Of a stretch of 44,862 nt of DNA, positions 1 through 8,237 are shown in pieces (the first letter of the stretch is position 1; every line of letters starts with the position of its first letter). Source of the stretch: Chitinophaga barathri (GTDB lineage Bacteria > Bacteroidota > Bacteroidia > Chitinophagales > Chitinophagaceae); contig NZ_RMBX01000022.1 in NCBI RefSeq assembly GCF_003807585.1, forward strand, positions 1 to 44,862, read 5' to 3'. Below the pieces are notes generated by a model. That model searched no databases, was not told where the DNA came from, and saw nothing but the letters and a program-made list of their open reading frames with translations. Both the position numbers and the translations under genes were made by a program.

Positions 1-12
1 ACTCTCCATTGT
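1..12 (-). rRNA. 5' end of 16S rRNA (partial, runs off the window)
   Basis: Read on the minus strand, the last bases are ACAATGGAGAGT. This corresponds to the first dozen nucleotides of bacterial 16S rRNA, just before the universal 27F priming site (AGAGTTTGATC...). The gene continues beyond base 1. The call is supported by the boxA-like element and tandem promoters upstream. Only 12 bases are visible, so the exact mature end is uncertain. Confidence 0.65.
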
Positions 13-322
13 AAATGAGTTGTTTGAACTGACTAAATTTACTCTCGTAATTTCAGACGTTTCAATTAATATGTTATCGCTAACATTACCTGTGTTTTTT
101 ACATCCGCCTCACCATTGCTGGTAAAGTTTCAGTGCTGTTGTTTCCAAACTTTCAAAGAACTTCAGTTAACTCCAGCTGCACTTTTGCAGTTGTTCATCG
201 TTAACCTTTCGCAGATATCAAGGATCCGATCCTCCCGGCCCGAAGCCATATCTTTTGTATTATTTTAAGAACTTTTTCCTTTCCATTTCTTCGTGCCGTT
301 CACTCCGTTTCAGAAGGGAGTG
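13..322 (-). other. rRNA operon leader region
   Basis: This gene-free stretch lies between the most downstream tandem promoter and the inferred 16S 5' end. Short open frames here have no family resemblance and no ribosome binding sites. It carries the boxA-like element at 151-162. It most likely represents the transcribed 16S leader, including the part that pairs with sequence downstream of 16S for processing. That pairing cannot be checked because the other arm is outside the window. Confidence 0.6.
151..162 (-). promoter_or_regulatory. boxA-like antitermination element (promoter-proximal to 16S)
   Basis: The minus strand reads AGTTCTTTGAAA, very close to the boxA consensus of bacterial rRNA leaders (GUUCUUUGAAAA in Bacillus, UGCUCUUUAACA in E. 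coli), which recruits NusB/NusE. Its position about 140 bases ahead of 16S fits that role. Copies of the AGTTCTTT core also follow the other two promoters. Confidence 0.6.
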
Positions 323-354
323 CAAAGGTAGAAGAGTTTTTATTTCCATCCAAA
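323..354 (-). promoter_or_regulatory. rRNA tandem promoter, copy nearest 16S
   Basis: On the minus strand, TTTG (351-354) is followed after 20 bases by TACCTTTG (323-330). This matches the Bacteroidota sigma-A promoter (-33 TTTG, -7 TAnnTTTG) exactly. The surrounding ~30 bases are shared with the two other copies upstream. Confidence 0.8.
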
Positions 355-440
355 TTTTTCTGAAGAAAATTTCAATCTTTTTCCGAGATCATTTTCTCCT
401 GAAAGTCAAGCCTGTAAAGACTTCCGGAAAGCAAAACCAT

Positions 441-450
441 GTAAAGAACT
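441..450 (-). promoter_or_regulatory. boxA-like element after the middle promoter
   Basis: The minus strand reads AGTTCTTTAC about 27 bases downstream of the middle -7 box. It shares the AGTTCTTT core with the elements at 151-162 and 608-617, suggesting each promoter carries its own antitermination signal. Confidence 0.4.
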
Positions 451-477
451 GATGTAGTTTACCGCGTTAGCGGGTCG

Positions 478-509
478 CAAAGGTAGAAGAACTATTTCTT
501 ACAACCAAA
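478..509 (-). promoter_or_regulatory. rRNA tandem promoter, middle copy
   Basis: On the minus strand, TTTG (506-509), a 20-base spacer and TACCTTTG (478-485) match the Bacteroidota housekeeping promoter. The -7 box lies 155 bases upstream of the 16S-proximal copy. A GC-rich stretch with CCCGCTAACGCGG follows directly, similar to the discriminator of the third copy. Confidence 0.8.
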
Positions 510-607
510 TTTTTCTTTTGAATTTTTATTCCTCCTCTCTGATTTGAAAACCTCGGAAAACCACTGCTGGCGAAGATTGTAAGCCGTGCAGCAAAAAGAA
601 AAACGAT

Positions 608-617
608 GCAAAGAACT
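608..617 (-). promoter_or_regulatory. boxA-like element after the distal promoter
   Basis: The minus strand reads AGTTCTTTGC, about 26 bases downstream of the distal -7 box, the same relative position as the copy at 441-450. Confidence 0.4.
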
Positions 618-642
618 ACGTGTTTTCCGTGTTAGCGGGATG

Positions 643-675
643 CAAAGGTAGAAACTTTTTCCCGGTACTTCCAAA
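643..675 (-). promoter_or_regulatory. rRNA tandem promoter, distal copy
   Basis: On the minus strand, TTTG (672-675), a 21-base spacer and TACCTTTG (643-650) match the Bacteroidota promoter. The -7 box lies 165 bases upstream of the middle copy. It sits just downstream of the truA stop codon, so truA transcripts could also run into the rRNA leader. Confidence 0.78.
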
Positions 676-729
676 TGTTTTCAGCAATTATTTCTCACAA
701 ACAACTGTAATCCCCCACCACAACGGATT

Positions 730-1488
730 CTATCTTCCAATATTTTCCCCCAGCACCCCGTCCGCATACATCACCCGCATCAGGCTCAATCCATGCCCCG
801 GCACCGCAAAATCCGCCCTCGTACAGTCCCTACTCTCAATAGCAGCGCGGAATTCAGCCATCGTCAGCTTCCCACGCCCCACTCTCAGCATCGTACCCAC
901 CAGCCCGCGCACCATCCCGCGCAAAAAACGGTTCGCACTAACGCGATAGACTAAACGTCCCTCTTCCTGCGTCCAATAAGACTCCTTTATAGCACAATTG
1001 TACGTCTTCACCTGCGTGTTCCGCTTGCTGAACGTACTGAAGTCCGTGTATTCCATCACCGCAGCCGCCGCTTCCTGCAACGCTTCCATATTGATCGTAT
1101 ACGGATAATAATACCCCCTGTCCCGCATAAATGGGTCTTTGAACGGGTACAACGTATACTCGTAAGCCCGCCCGGTAGCGGCAAAACGGCTGTGCAGATC
1201 GTCCGCCACCGCGTAAACGCCCTTCAGCACCACATCCTGCGGCAATATGGCGTTCATCTTGTACATAAACTGCGGATGAAGCGCCTTCTCTGTATCAAAA
1301 TGCAGGAAGTTCTGCCGCGCATGCACCCCCGCATCCGTACGGCTGGAGCCTGTAGTCTCCACCGTTTCCCGCATCAGCAGGCTGATGGCGCGGTCTATCT
1401 CAGACTGCACCGTGAGCGCGTTCTCCTGCACCTGGAAGCCGCTGTAGCGGCCCCCCATATATGCTACTTCTATGAAATACCTGGCCAT
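730..1488 (-). CDS. truA: tRNA pseudouridine(38-40) synthase TruA
   Basis: This enzyme isomerises uridines 38-40 in the anticodon stem-loop of many tRNAs to pseudouridine, in the cytoplasm. The 252-residue length is normal for TruA. The signature GSSRTDAGVHA (residues 47-57) contains the catalytic aspartate D52. An N-terminal RYFIEVAYMGGRYSGFQ block and a C-terminal RFLRGMVRGLVGTMLRVG block are also typical. The ATG at 1488 is supported by the conserved start of the protein. The gene lies downstream of the DUF4476 gene in the same direction, but a perfect hairpin at 1519-1551 separates them, so it probably has its own promoter. A weak -7-like TACTTTCG overlaps 1495-1502. The rRNA promoters follow its stop codon. 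Confidence 0.96.
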   Translation of the reverse strand: MARYFIEVAYMGGRYSGFQVQENALTVQSEIDRAISLLMRETVETTGSSRTDAGVHARQNFLHFDTEKALHPQFMYKMNAILPQDVVLKGVYAVADDLHSRFAATGRAYEYTLYPFKDPFMRDRGYYYPYTINMEALQEAAAAVMEYTDFSTFSKRNTQVKTYNCAIKESYWTQEEGRLVYRVSANRFLRGMVRGLVGTMLRVGRGKLTMAEFRAAIESRDCTRADFAVPGHGLSLMRVMYADGVLGENIGR

Positions 1489-1508
1489 GATGCGCGAAAG
1501 TAGGGAAT

Positions 1509-1551
1509 TTTAAAACGACAAATGGTGAATAACAACGTCATTCACCATTTG
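1509..1551 (-). terminator. Hairpin terminator after the DUF4476 gene
   Basis: A perfect 12-bp inverted repeat (1519-1530 and 1540-1551) with a 9-base loop is followed on the minus strand by TCGTTTTAAA. It lies between the stop of the DUF4476 gene and the truA start. The T-run is short, so termination may be partial, or the hairpin may act in mRNA processing. Confidence 0.6.
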
Positions 1552-1573
1552 CAAAAGCGGTATAAAAGAAGGG

Positions 1574-3034
1574 CTATTTCTTCAGCATGGCCTTGAAACG
1601 CCCCTTGTAATAATCTTCTTTCAACAGGTCTGACAGGGAAGAGAAATTCTGCGAATCGTACGTCCTGGCATAAGCCGCATCCAGCAGCTGGTAACGATTT
1701 TCTTCAGTGGCTATCAGCTGGGTAAGCGCCCTCACCTGCTCCGTGCTCACGCATACGCTGCGGGTCCCTTTCCTGAATGCGTCCACCATATCTTCGTCTG
1801 TCTTTTTGCCGTTCATCGTACGCAGCAGCTTGCGGAAGTCATCTACTTCCAGCACTTTCGCGCAATCGGAGTTCACCATGCTGATCACCGGTTTTTTCTT
1901 TTCCGCTGTTGATTCGTCTTTGTTGAACTCCGCATTGGCAATGCTGTCTTTTATCTCGCCTTCGCGGATGGCCAGCTCCCGTTCCGCTTTCTTTTTCAGG
2001 CGTTTGGCTTCACGGGCTTCTTTGGCGCTCATTTCAGCGGTTTCACCCACGGCGCCGGCTGTTTCGGCTACCACTTCACCAGCGGCGGCCGCAGGCGCGG
2101 CAGCGGGCGTGGTGGCGGGCGCCGATCCGAAATCGATGAATTCGGGCTCCGGCTGGTCACGTTTCTTTTTGGATTTCTTTTCTTTTTTCTCTTTCACCGG
2201 CTCGGCAACAGGTGCCTGCTCCCCGCCTTCGGGCTGAGCCACCGCTACGGCGGTGGTATCGGTTTCTTTGAGGGCTTCGTCTGCCGCGGCCTTCTTTTCA
2301 TCTTCCATCACGCTGCTAAGCAGGGCCTGTTCCTCTTCCGTCAAAGGTTCGCGCTCTTTGCCGCGTTTTTTGTTCCGGGGCTTTTTCACTGGCGCAGCTT
2401 CTTCTGCAACAGCCGCCGCCACAGGGGCCACTTCAGTTACAGGAGGCGCTACGGGTTTGGCTTTCGGGATCTCCAGCGGCATGTCCTCCGGCCGGTCGTC
2501 CGTCACCACCTTATCCAGCGCGGTGGCGAAACTGCCCTTTTTCTTCGGCTCCACGACCGTATCCGGCTTTTTGGCCAGGGCGGCTTCCACATCGGCCTGT
2601 ACATTATTGATCAGGTCTTTTTGCTCCTGGGTGGCGTTTTCGTTGGACACACGGGTGACCGTCACTTCTTCCGCGGGAGGCGGAGCCCCGCCGCCGCTTT
2701 TCAGCGTGGCGAAGGTTTGCAGGTCGTATAGCGTGTATTCCTTATCACCGGTGCTTTTCAGCAGGTACCCATAGTCCCGGCTGCCATTCAGCCTGATCAC
2801 GAACTGCTGTTCGGGGGCTTCGCTTTTGGGAAAACCCACGGTCACCGGCACTTTGCCGGCCTGCAATTTGGGTAATATCACGTAGCCCTTCACGGAAGAG
2901 CTCAGCAGTTTGCCGTCTACCTTCACATAAAACGGCTGCTGTTTTTCGTGTTGTATATAAACAAAATAAGATGGATCCTGCGCCGCAAGGCCTGAAGCGG
3001 CCAGAAGGCAGCAGAACAGATATAACAGTTTCAT
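1574..3034 (-). CDS. Secreted protein with C-terminal DUF4476 and long Ala/Pro/Lys-rich linker
   Basis: The function is unknown. Starting at the ATG at 3034 gives a clear signal peptide (KLLYLFCCLLAASGLAAQ); an ATG five codons upstream (3049) is also possible. The first ~110 residues after the signal look folded, with many aromatic and beta-type segments. A ~250-residue low-complexity region follows, rich in Ala, Pro, Glu and Lys, with several KKKK/EKKEKKSKKK clusters. The last ~95 residues (from DCAKVLEVDDF) match DUF4476, a helical domain common in Bacteroidota secreted proteins (pattern F..lL..m....fD..m...F...T...vst.Qv). The gene begins 35 bases after the biotin carrier gene and is probably co-transcribed with it. 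No catalytic motif is visible. A structural or envelope-associated role is only a guess. Confidence 0.75.
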   Translation of the reverse strand: MKLLYLFCCLLAASGLAAQDPSYFVYIQHEKQQPFYVKVDGKLLSSSVKGYVILPKLQAGKVPVTVGFPKSEAPEQQFVIRLNGSRDYGYLLKSTGDKEYTLYDLQTFATLKSGGGAPPPAEEVTVTRVSNENATQEQKDLINNVQADVEAALAKKPDTVVEPKKKGSFATALDKVVTDDRPEDMPLEIPKAKPVAPPVTEVAPVAAAVAEEAAPVKKPRNKKRGKEREPLTEEEQALLSSVMEDEKKAAADEALKETDTTAVAVAQPEGGEQAPVAEPVKEKKEKKSKKKRDQPEPEFIDFGSAPATTPAAAPAAAAGEVVAETAGAVGETAEMSAKEAREAKRLKKKAERELAIREGEIKDSIANAEFNKDESTAEKKKPVISMVNSDCAKVLEVDDFRKLLRTMNGKKTDEDMVDAFRKGTRSVCVSTEQVRALTQLIATEENRYQLLDAAYARTYDSQNFSSLSDLLKEDYYKGRFKAMLKK

Positions 3035-3069
3035 TCTGAATCGGTGCATAACGTTACCTGTAACAAATA

Positions 3070-3579
3070 TTATTCCAGCACTATCAATACTTCGCCTTTT
3101 TCCACGGCTGTGCGCTCGGAGACTTTTATTTCCTTCACCACGGCATCCGCCGCGGCCTTGAATACGTTTTCCATTTTCATGGCTTCCAGGATCAGTACCG
3201 GGTCGCCCTTCTGAATGGCCTGCCCGGGGCTTACCAGCACCTTCAGAACCATACCCGGCATGGGCGCCTTGATATCATTGATCTTACGGCTGGAGGCTTC
3301 GCTGATGCCCATGGAGGCCAGCAGGCGGTCCATCGGCTCTTCCAGGGCCACTTCAAAAAGCGACTGGCCGATCTGGAGGCTGATTGTTTTGGTATCCCGG
3401 TCTGTTTTCACCACCTGCGCCACGAAACTCTTACCGTCCATGAGAATGCTGAAATCGCCGGAGGGCAGCGCTTCCGCGCTCCAATTCACCTGCTTCCCGT
3501 TACATTCCACATTTCCGGCGCCGGGGCCGGCAGGGGTTATTTCGAATGACTGTCCGCCATTCACTGTTGCTTTGATCAT
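3070..3579 (-). CDS. Biotin carboxyl carrier subunit of an acyl-CoA carboxylase
   Basis: This 169-residue protein ends in a biotinyl/lipoyl domain (about residues 100-169). It has the biotin-attachment motif EAMKMEN; the lysine to be biotinylated is K135. The upstream APMPGMVLKVLVSPGQ block is typical of biotin carriers of propionyl-, acetyl- or methylcrotonyl-CoA carboxylases, which carry CO2 between the biotin carboxylase and the carboxyltransferase. The N-terminal ~95 residues resemble the linker region of stand-alone carrier subunits in Bacteroidota. The partner carboxylase subunits are not adjacent here. The gene is divergent from the M1 aminopeptidase, and a -7-like TATTTTTG lies at 3610-3617 on the minus strand without a clear -33. 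Confidence 0.9.
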   Translation of the reverse strand: MIKATVNGGQSFEITPAGPGAGNVECNGKQVNWSAEALPSGDFSILMDGKSFVAQVVKTDRDTKTISLQIGQSLFEVALEEPMDRLLASMGISEASSRKINDIKAPMPGMVLKVLVSPGQAIQKGDPVLILEAMKMENVFKAAADAVVKEIKVSERTAVEKGEVLIVLE

Positions 3580-3688
3580 AATATCATATCTGAACTGTCC
3601 TGTCCCCTACAAAAATAACAATTTTAACCGCTTGCCTCGTTTTTGGGCCATTTGTTTAAATTTGACCCCTGCCCTCCTTCAGAGGGCC

Positions 3689-3696
3689 TATTTTTG
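3689..3696 (+). promoter_or_regulatory. Candidate -7 element for the M1 aminopeptidase gene
   Basis: TATTTTTG matches TAnnTTTG and lies 16 bases ahead of the ATG. The nearest upstream TTTG (3661-3664) leaves a 24-base spacer, longer than the usual 19-21. A second match, TAAATTTG, lies at 3657-3664. Which one is used is unclear. Confidence 0.35.
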
Positions 3697-3712
3697 AACT
3701 AAATGTCTTTTC

Positions 3713-6304
3713 ATGTATTTACAGACCAGGAAATTTACCGGCCTTCTGCTGGCCAGCCTCGCAATCATGGGGCTCACCATGCAGGCATCCGCCCAATCCA
3801 CAGCCCAGGAGAAGGAAGACCCGGAACTGAAAATCTATCGAGCTACTTCTACTAAAATCAATGATCTCATTCACACCAAACTGGACGTACGTTTCGATTA
3901 CGCGAAACGTTACCTCTACGGAAAGGCCTGGATTTCCCTCAAACCGCACTTCTATCCCACGGACAGCCTTACGCTGGACGCAAAAGGAATGGACGTGAAA
4001 TCTATATCCCTGGTGCAGACCAGCGGCTCCTCCACCATCAAATTCCCCAGCGAAGCCATGCTGAAAGCAGCCCGCTCCACCCCGCTGAAATACGAATATG
4101 ATGGCAGCGAAATACGCCTGAAACTCAACAAAACGTATAAAAACAACGAATCGTATACGATTTACATAGAATATACCGCCAAACCCGATGAGGCGAAAGT
4201 ACAGGGCAGCGCCGCCATCACAGAGGCCAAAGGCCTTTACTTCATCAACCCTGACGGGGCGGACCCGAAAAAACCCATCCAGATCTGGACGCAGGGTGAA
4301 ACCGAATCTTCCTCCGTATGGTTCCCCACCATCGACAGGACGAACCAAAAGACCACCTCCGAGATCAGCATGACGGTGGAGAAAAAATATGTGACCCTCT
4401 CCAACGGTAAACTGGTAAGCCAGAAACCTAATGCGGACGGCACCCGTACGGATACCTGGCGCATGGAGCTGCCGCACGCCCCCTACCTCTTTATGATGGC
4501 CGTGGGCGACTTCGCTATCGTAAAAGACAGCTGGCGCGGCAAAGAGGTGAACTACTACCTGGAAAAGGCCTATGCGCCTCACGCCAAAGCCATTTTTGGC
4601 AATACGCCTGAAATGATGACTTTCTTCTCCAAACTGCTCGGCTACGATTACCCCTGGGTGAAATACTCCCAGATCATCGTGCGCGACTATGTTTCCGGCG
4701 CGATGGAGAACACGACAGCCACCATTCACGGCGACTTCCTTCAGAAAACAGACCGCGAGCTGCTGGACGATGACGACCGCCTGGGCGAATCCGTGATCGC
4801 CCACGAGCTGTTCCACCACTGGTTTGGCGACCTCGTCACGGCCGAGTCCTGGAGCAACCTCACCATGAATGAGTCTTTCGCGGATTACAGCGAATACCTC
4901 TGGTTTGAACATAAATTCGGTAAAGACGCAGCGGATGAACATTCTTATTCCGCCATGAACAACTACCTGGAATCTGCCGAATACCAGGGCGATCATCACC
5001 TGGTGCGGTTCCACTACCACAGCAGGGAAGATATGTTCGATGCCATCAGCTACCAGAAAGGCGGCCGCATCCTGCATATGCTGCGCACTTTTGTAGGCGA
5101 CGATGCGTTTTTTAAAGGCCTAAACCTGTACCTCCGCGAAAACGCATTCAAAGCTACCGAAGCGCACCAGCTGCGCCTGGCCATGGAAGAAGTGACCGGC
5201 CAGGACCTGAACTGGTTCTTTAACCAATGGTATTACGGCGAAGGTTACCCCACCCTGGACATCTCCTACGATTACAGCGAAGCGGGCAAAGCCAAAGTGA
5301 TCGTCGAACAGAAAGGAGAAAAGGTGTTTGACCTGCCTTTCGCCATAGATGTATATGCCGGCGGCAAAAAAGAGCGTCATAATGTACGCCTGACGGAAAA
5401 GAAAGCCACCTTCACCCTCCCCGTGAGCGCAAAGCCGGACTTTGTAAATGTGGACGCGGAGAAAGTGCTGATCCTGAAAAAGACAGACCGCAGGGACCTG
5501 AACACGTATGTGTTCCAGTACAAAAACGCGCCCAATTACCTGGACCGCCGCGAGGCCATCGAAGCCTGCTCCAAACAGCAGACAAGCAACCCCGCCGCAC
5601 GCGCCACGCTGATCGCTTCGCTGAACGACAAATATGAAGGACTGCGCGCACTGGCCATTTCCAGCCTCAAAATAGAGAACAGCGAGATCAAAACCGCCGC
5701 CCTGCCTGTACTGACGGAGCTGGCGAAAAACGATAAGTTTTCTCCCGTACGCGCCGCCGCGCTGAAACAGCTCGGCAGGCTGAAAGACCCGAAATATCTG
5801 CCCCTGTTCGAAAGCGCTCTGAAAGACGTTTCCTATATGGTGGAAGGCACAGCCCTGAATGCTATTGCCGAGCTGGACACGAAAAAAGCCTACCAACTGG
5901 CTAAAACCATGGAAAAAGACGCCAAAGGCCTGCTGAACAGCGGCATCGCGAATGTATACGCTAAAAACGGCGACGTAAGTGATGTGCCTTTCTTTTCCGC
6001 CAAACTGCAGGAAAGCACCGGCCAGGAGAAGATCGGCGCGGCCATCCTTTACCTCAATATCCTGGCTACCGTGGACGATACGCCCACCATTACCAAAGGC
6101 ATTGACGAAGTGGTGGATGTGGTGACCGGCTTCAACAACAGCTGGGTAAACAATTACATCGTGAACCTGCTGGGGCCTATCGCCAAAAAGAAACAGGAAA
6201 AAGCCGCCACCGCTTCCGGTGACCTGCGCAATGCGCTGAACAGCCAGGCGGATTATATCCTGAAGGCAGCGAATAAGATCAAAGAAAACAGCAAGGAAGA
6301 ATAG
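3713..6304 (+). CDS. Secreted M1 family zinc aminopeptidase with C-terminal HEAT-like repeats
   Basis: This gluzincin peptidase removes N-terminal residues from peptides. The signal peptide (about residues 1-28, ending in ASAQ) indicates export to the periplasm or beyond. The substrate-binding motif GAMEN is at residues 329-333. The zinc motif HELFHHW gives ligands H364 and H368 with catalytic E365, and the third ligand is E387 in NESFADY. All key residues are intact. The N-terminal beta-saddle spans roughly residues 30-230 and the catalytic domain about 240-480. From about residue 600 the protein has alpha-helical HEAT-like repeats (SLNDKYEGLRALAISSL and similar), as in the larger M1 enzymes. 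The gene appears monocistronic, with a strong terminator right after it. Its likely role is nutritional or turnover proteolysis. Confidence 0.93.
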   Translation: MYLQTRKFTGLLLASLAIMGLTMQASAQSTAQEKEDPELKIYRATSTKINDLIHTKLDVRFDYAKRYLYGKAWISLKPHFYPTDSLTLDAKGMDVKSISLVQTSGSSTIKFPSEAMLKAARSTPLKYEYDGSEIRLKLNKTYKNNESYTIYIEYTAKPDEAKVQGSAAITEAKGLYFINPDGADPKKPIQIWTQGETESSSVWFPTIDRTNQKTTSEISMTVEKKYVTLSNGKLVSQKPNADGTRTDTWRMELPHAPYLFMMAVGDFAIVKDSWRGKEVNYYLEKAYAPHAKAIFGNTPEMMTFFSKLLGYDYPWVKYSQIIVRDYVSGAMENTTATIHGDFLQKTDRELLDDDDRLGESVIAHELFHHWFGDLVTAESWSNLTMNESFADYSEYLWFEHKFGKDAADEHSYSAMNNYLESAEYQGDHHLVRFHYHSREDMFDAISYQKGGRILHMLRTFVGDDAFFKGLNLYLRENAFKATEAHQLRLAMEEVTGQDLNWFFNQWYYGEGYPTLDISYDYSEAGKAKVIVEQKGEKVFDLPFAIDVYAGGKKERHNVRLTEKKATFTLPVSAKPDFVNVDAEKVLILKKTDRRDLNTYVFQYKNAPNYLDRREAIEACSKQQTSNPAARATLIASLNDKYEGLRALAISSLKIENSEIKTAALPVLTELAKNDKFSPVRAAALKQLGRLKDPKYLPLFESALKDVSYMVEGTALNAIAELDTKKAYQLAKTMEKDAKGLLNSGIANVYAKNGDVSDVPFFSAKLQESTGQEKIGAAILYLNILATVDDTPTITKGIDEVVDVVTGFNNSWVNNYIVNLLGPIAKKKQEKAATASGDLRNALNSQADYILKAANKIKENSKEE

Positions 6305-6328
6305 CTCCCGCAGCACCTTTTTTTAAGA

Positions 6329-6358
6329 GCAGCTCCTCAACGGGAGTTGCTTTTTTTT
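6329..6358 (+). terminator. Rho-independent terminator of the M1 aminopeptidase gene
   Basis: An 8-bp stem (GCAGCTCC at 6329-6336, GGAGTTGC at 6343-6350, one G-U pair) is followed by eight T residues, 24 bases after the stop codon. Confidence 0.88.
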
Positions 6359-6470
6359 ATGCCCTCCGCAAGCACGTACCTGATTCCAGGGAGAAAGAAT
6401 CAGAATAAGGCTGGCATGTCGCCATGGTGACGCGGTTTTAAGACCTGGGATAATGAGGGGGTTAGAGGCC

Positions 6471-6524
6471 GTATGAGGCCGGTATGAGGGAGGTATCAGG
6501 GAAGTATAAGGGAAGTATCATCGG
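6471..6524. repeat. Tandem 11-bp repeat block A
   Basis: Five degenerate units of 11 bases begin GTATNAGG (GTATGAGGCCG, GTATGAGGGAG, GTATCAGGGAA, GTATAAGGGAA, GTATCATCGGG). They lie in the gene-free stretch 6359-6839. The spacing is about one DNA helical turn. The block is not a CRISPR array: there are no conserved repeats separated by unique spacers. Confidence 0.8.
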
Positions 6525-6540
6525 GTGGTCATAGGAGTAT

Positions 6541-6595
6541 ACCTGGACTTACCTTGGACTTTACCTGGACTTACCTTGGACTTACCCTGGACTTA
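6541..6595. repeat. Tandem 10-12-bp repeat block B
   Basis: Five units of the type ACC(T/C)(T)GGACTT follow block A directly, with unit lengths of 10, 12, 10, 11 and 11. The rest of 6359-6839 holds no gene I can support. A -7-like GACCTTTG at 6785-6792 could belong to the promoter of the permease gene, but no -33 element is visible. Confidence 0.8.
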
Positions 6596-6839
6596 GAAGG
6601 GATATTTTCAGGCTAAAAAGACGGTTTCGGGCAGTATTGAGCGCCCCGAAGGCTGGTCTGGGGCTGGTTCAGTTTAAAGGAAGGCACAAACCGGACTTGT
6701 TTTTTGATGGAAACCCGGGGGATGATAGTTTCCCCGGAAGAATGTTATCCATGGCGGAATAACAGCAAAAATCATTCTTAAAAAGACCTTTGCGCGCATA
6801 TTTTTTTATATTGGGTAGCATTAAATTCCACCGTCTGCT

Positions 6840-8162
6840 ATGATCTCACCCTTGTTACTGGTCCTGTTTGCCATCCTCCTGCTGATCGTGCTCATCATGT
6901 GGGCAAAGCTGGATACTTTCATTTCTTTTCTCATCGTGAGCATCCTGCTGGCGCTAGCCTGCAGGCTGGACGGGCCGCAGATCGGCAAAGCCATTTCCAC
7001 CGGTATTGGCAGTACACTCGGATCGCTCGTGACCATACTCGGCTTTGGCGCCATGCTGGGCAAGATAGTAGCGGACAGCGGCGCGGCGCAACAGATCACC
7101 ACTTCCATGGTACGCCTCTTCGGCGTGCGGTACATCCAGTGGGGAATGGCCCTGGCGGGGTTACTGGTGGGTATTCCCATGTTTTACACTGCCGGTTTTG
7201 TGATCGTGGTGCCGCTCATTTTCGCCACGGGCATTTCCACCCGCCTGCCCCTGCTCTATCTCGGCATCCCGATGATATCCGCCTTGTCCACCGCGCACGG
7301 GTTCCTTCCGCCCCACCCCTCCCCTACTGCCCTCTGTCAGCAGCTGGGAGCGGATCTTGGCAAAACACTGCTGTACGGGCTGATCATCGCCGTACCTACC
7401 ATCGCTTTGGCGGGGCCGTTGTTTGGCAGCACGCTCAAAAAATTGAAGGTGACACCCGAGCAAGGCCTGCTCAGCATCAATTTCCGCGAGGCGCATGAGC
7501 TGCCCGGCCTTGGCATCAGCCTGGCCACCGCCATGCTTCCCCTCATCCTGCTTACCATCACCACCGCACTTGATCCCTTCCTGCTAAAGGGCAGCGCGTT
7601 GCACCGTTTTATAGCCATCATCGGCGATCCCAATATCGCTATGCTGCTTTCCGTACTGGGAGCGGCGTATTTCCTCGGCCTGCGCCGCGGCCAGACCATG
7701 AAACAAGTCATGAAATCCATGGAAAACGCTTTTAAAGAAGTAGCGCCCATCATGCTGATCATTGCAGGCTCCGGCGTGTTCATGCAGGTGATCAAAGACG
7801 GCGGTATCAATACGTATATCGGGCAATCGCTCAGCCACCTGCCGGTATCGCCGCTGGTGCTGGGCTGGATCATTGCCGCGACCATCCGCGTATGCGTGGG
7901 ATCGGCCACGGTGGCGGGCCTTACCACGGTGGGCATATTGCTCCCGCTGATCCAGCAGCAAACCGTGCATCCGGAGCTGATGGTATTGTCCATCGGCGCA
8001 GGCAGCCTGATGTTTTCCCATGTGAACGACGGCGGGTTCTGGCTGTTCAAGGAATATTTTAATCTCAGCCTGAAACAGACATTCGCCACCTGGTCCGTGA
8101 TGGAAACGATCGTGTCCCTCAGCGGATTGGGAGGCGTGCTGGTATTGCAGCTGTTCATGTGA
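6840..8162 (+). CDS. GntP family permease (gluconate/D-serine type)
   Basis: This integral inner-membrane protein of 440 residues has about 12 hydrophobic segments. It resembles the GntP family throughout (IGSTLGSLVTILGFGAMLGK, the PLIFATGISTRLPLLYLGIPM region, STAHGFLPPHPSP, VGSATVAGLTTVGIL). GntP members are proton symporters for gluconate and related hydroxy acids, but the family also includes the D-serine transporter DsdX. The genes downstream encode a RidA-like protein, a D-amino acid PLP enzyme and an M19 dipeptidase, not gluconate kinase. Import of a D-amino acid or similar compound is therefore the better guess. The gene starts the cluster, and the next one begins 75 bases after its stop. 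Confidence 0.88.
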   Translation: MISPLLLVLFAILLLIVLIMWAKLDTFISFLIVSILLALACRLDGPQIGKAISTGIGSTLGSLVTILGFGAMLGKIVADSGAAQQITTSMVRLFGVRYIQWGMALAGLLVGIPMFYTAGFVIVVPLIFATGISTRLPLLYLGIPMISALSTAHGFLPPHPSPTALCQQLGADLGKTLLYGLIIAVPTIALAGPLFGSTLKKLKVTPEQGLLSINFREAHELPGLGISLATAMLPLILLTITTALDPFLLKGSALHRFIAIIGDPNIAMLLSVLGAAYFLGLRRGQTMKQVMKSMENAFKEVAPIMLIIAGSGVFMQVIKDGGINTYIGQSLSHLPVSPLVLGWIIAATIRVCVGSATVAGLTTVGILLPLIQQQTVHPELMVLSIGAGSLMFSHVNDGGFWLFKEYFNLSLKQTFATWSVMETIVSLSGLGGVLVLQLFM

Positions 8163-8237
8163 TCATGACCCATTTTATTTCCCGCGGGAGTATTGGAATT
8201 ACTTCAATTTATTGGATAACTTTAAACAAAATTCGTG

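Noticed and set aside
3719..5077. A 452-codon open frame on the minus strand
   Set aside because: It is the shadow of the M1 aminopeptidase gene; the plus-strand protein has all catalytic motifs, while this one is low-complexity with no family resemblance.
5120..6316. A 398-codon open frame on the minus strand
   Set aside because: It is antisense to the C-terminal half of the M1 aminopeptidase and has no recognisable domain.
6471..6595. A possible CRISPR array
   Set aside because: The units are ~11 bases and directly abutting with no spacers, and no cas genes are present.
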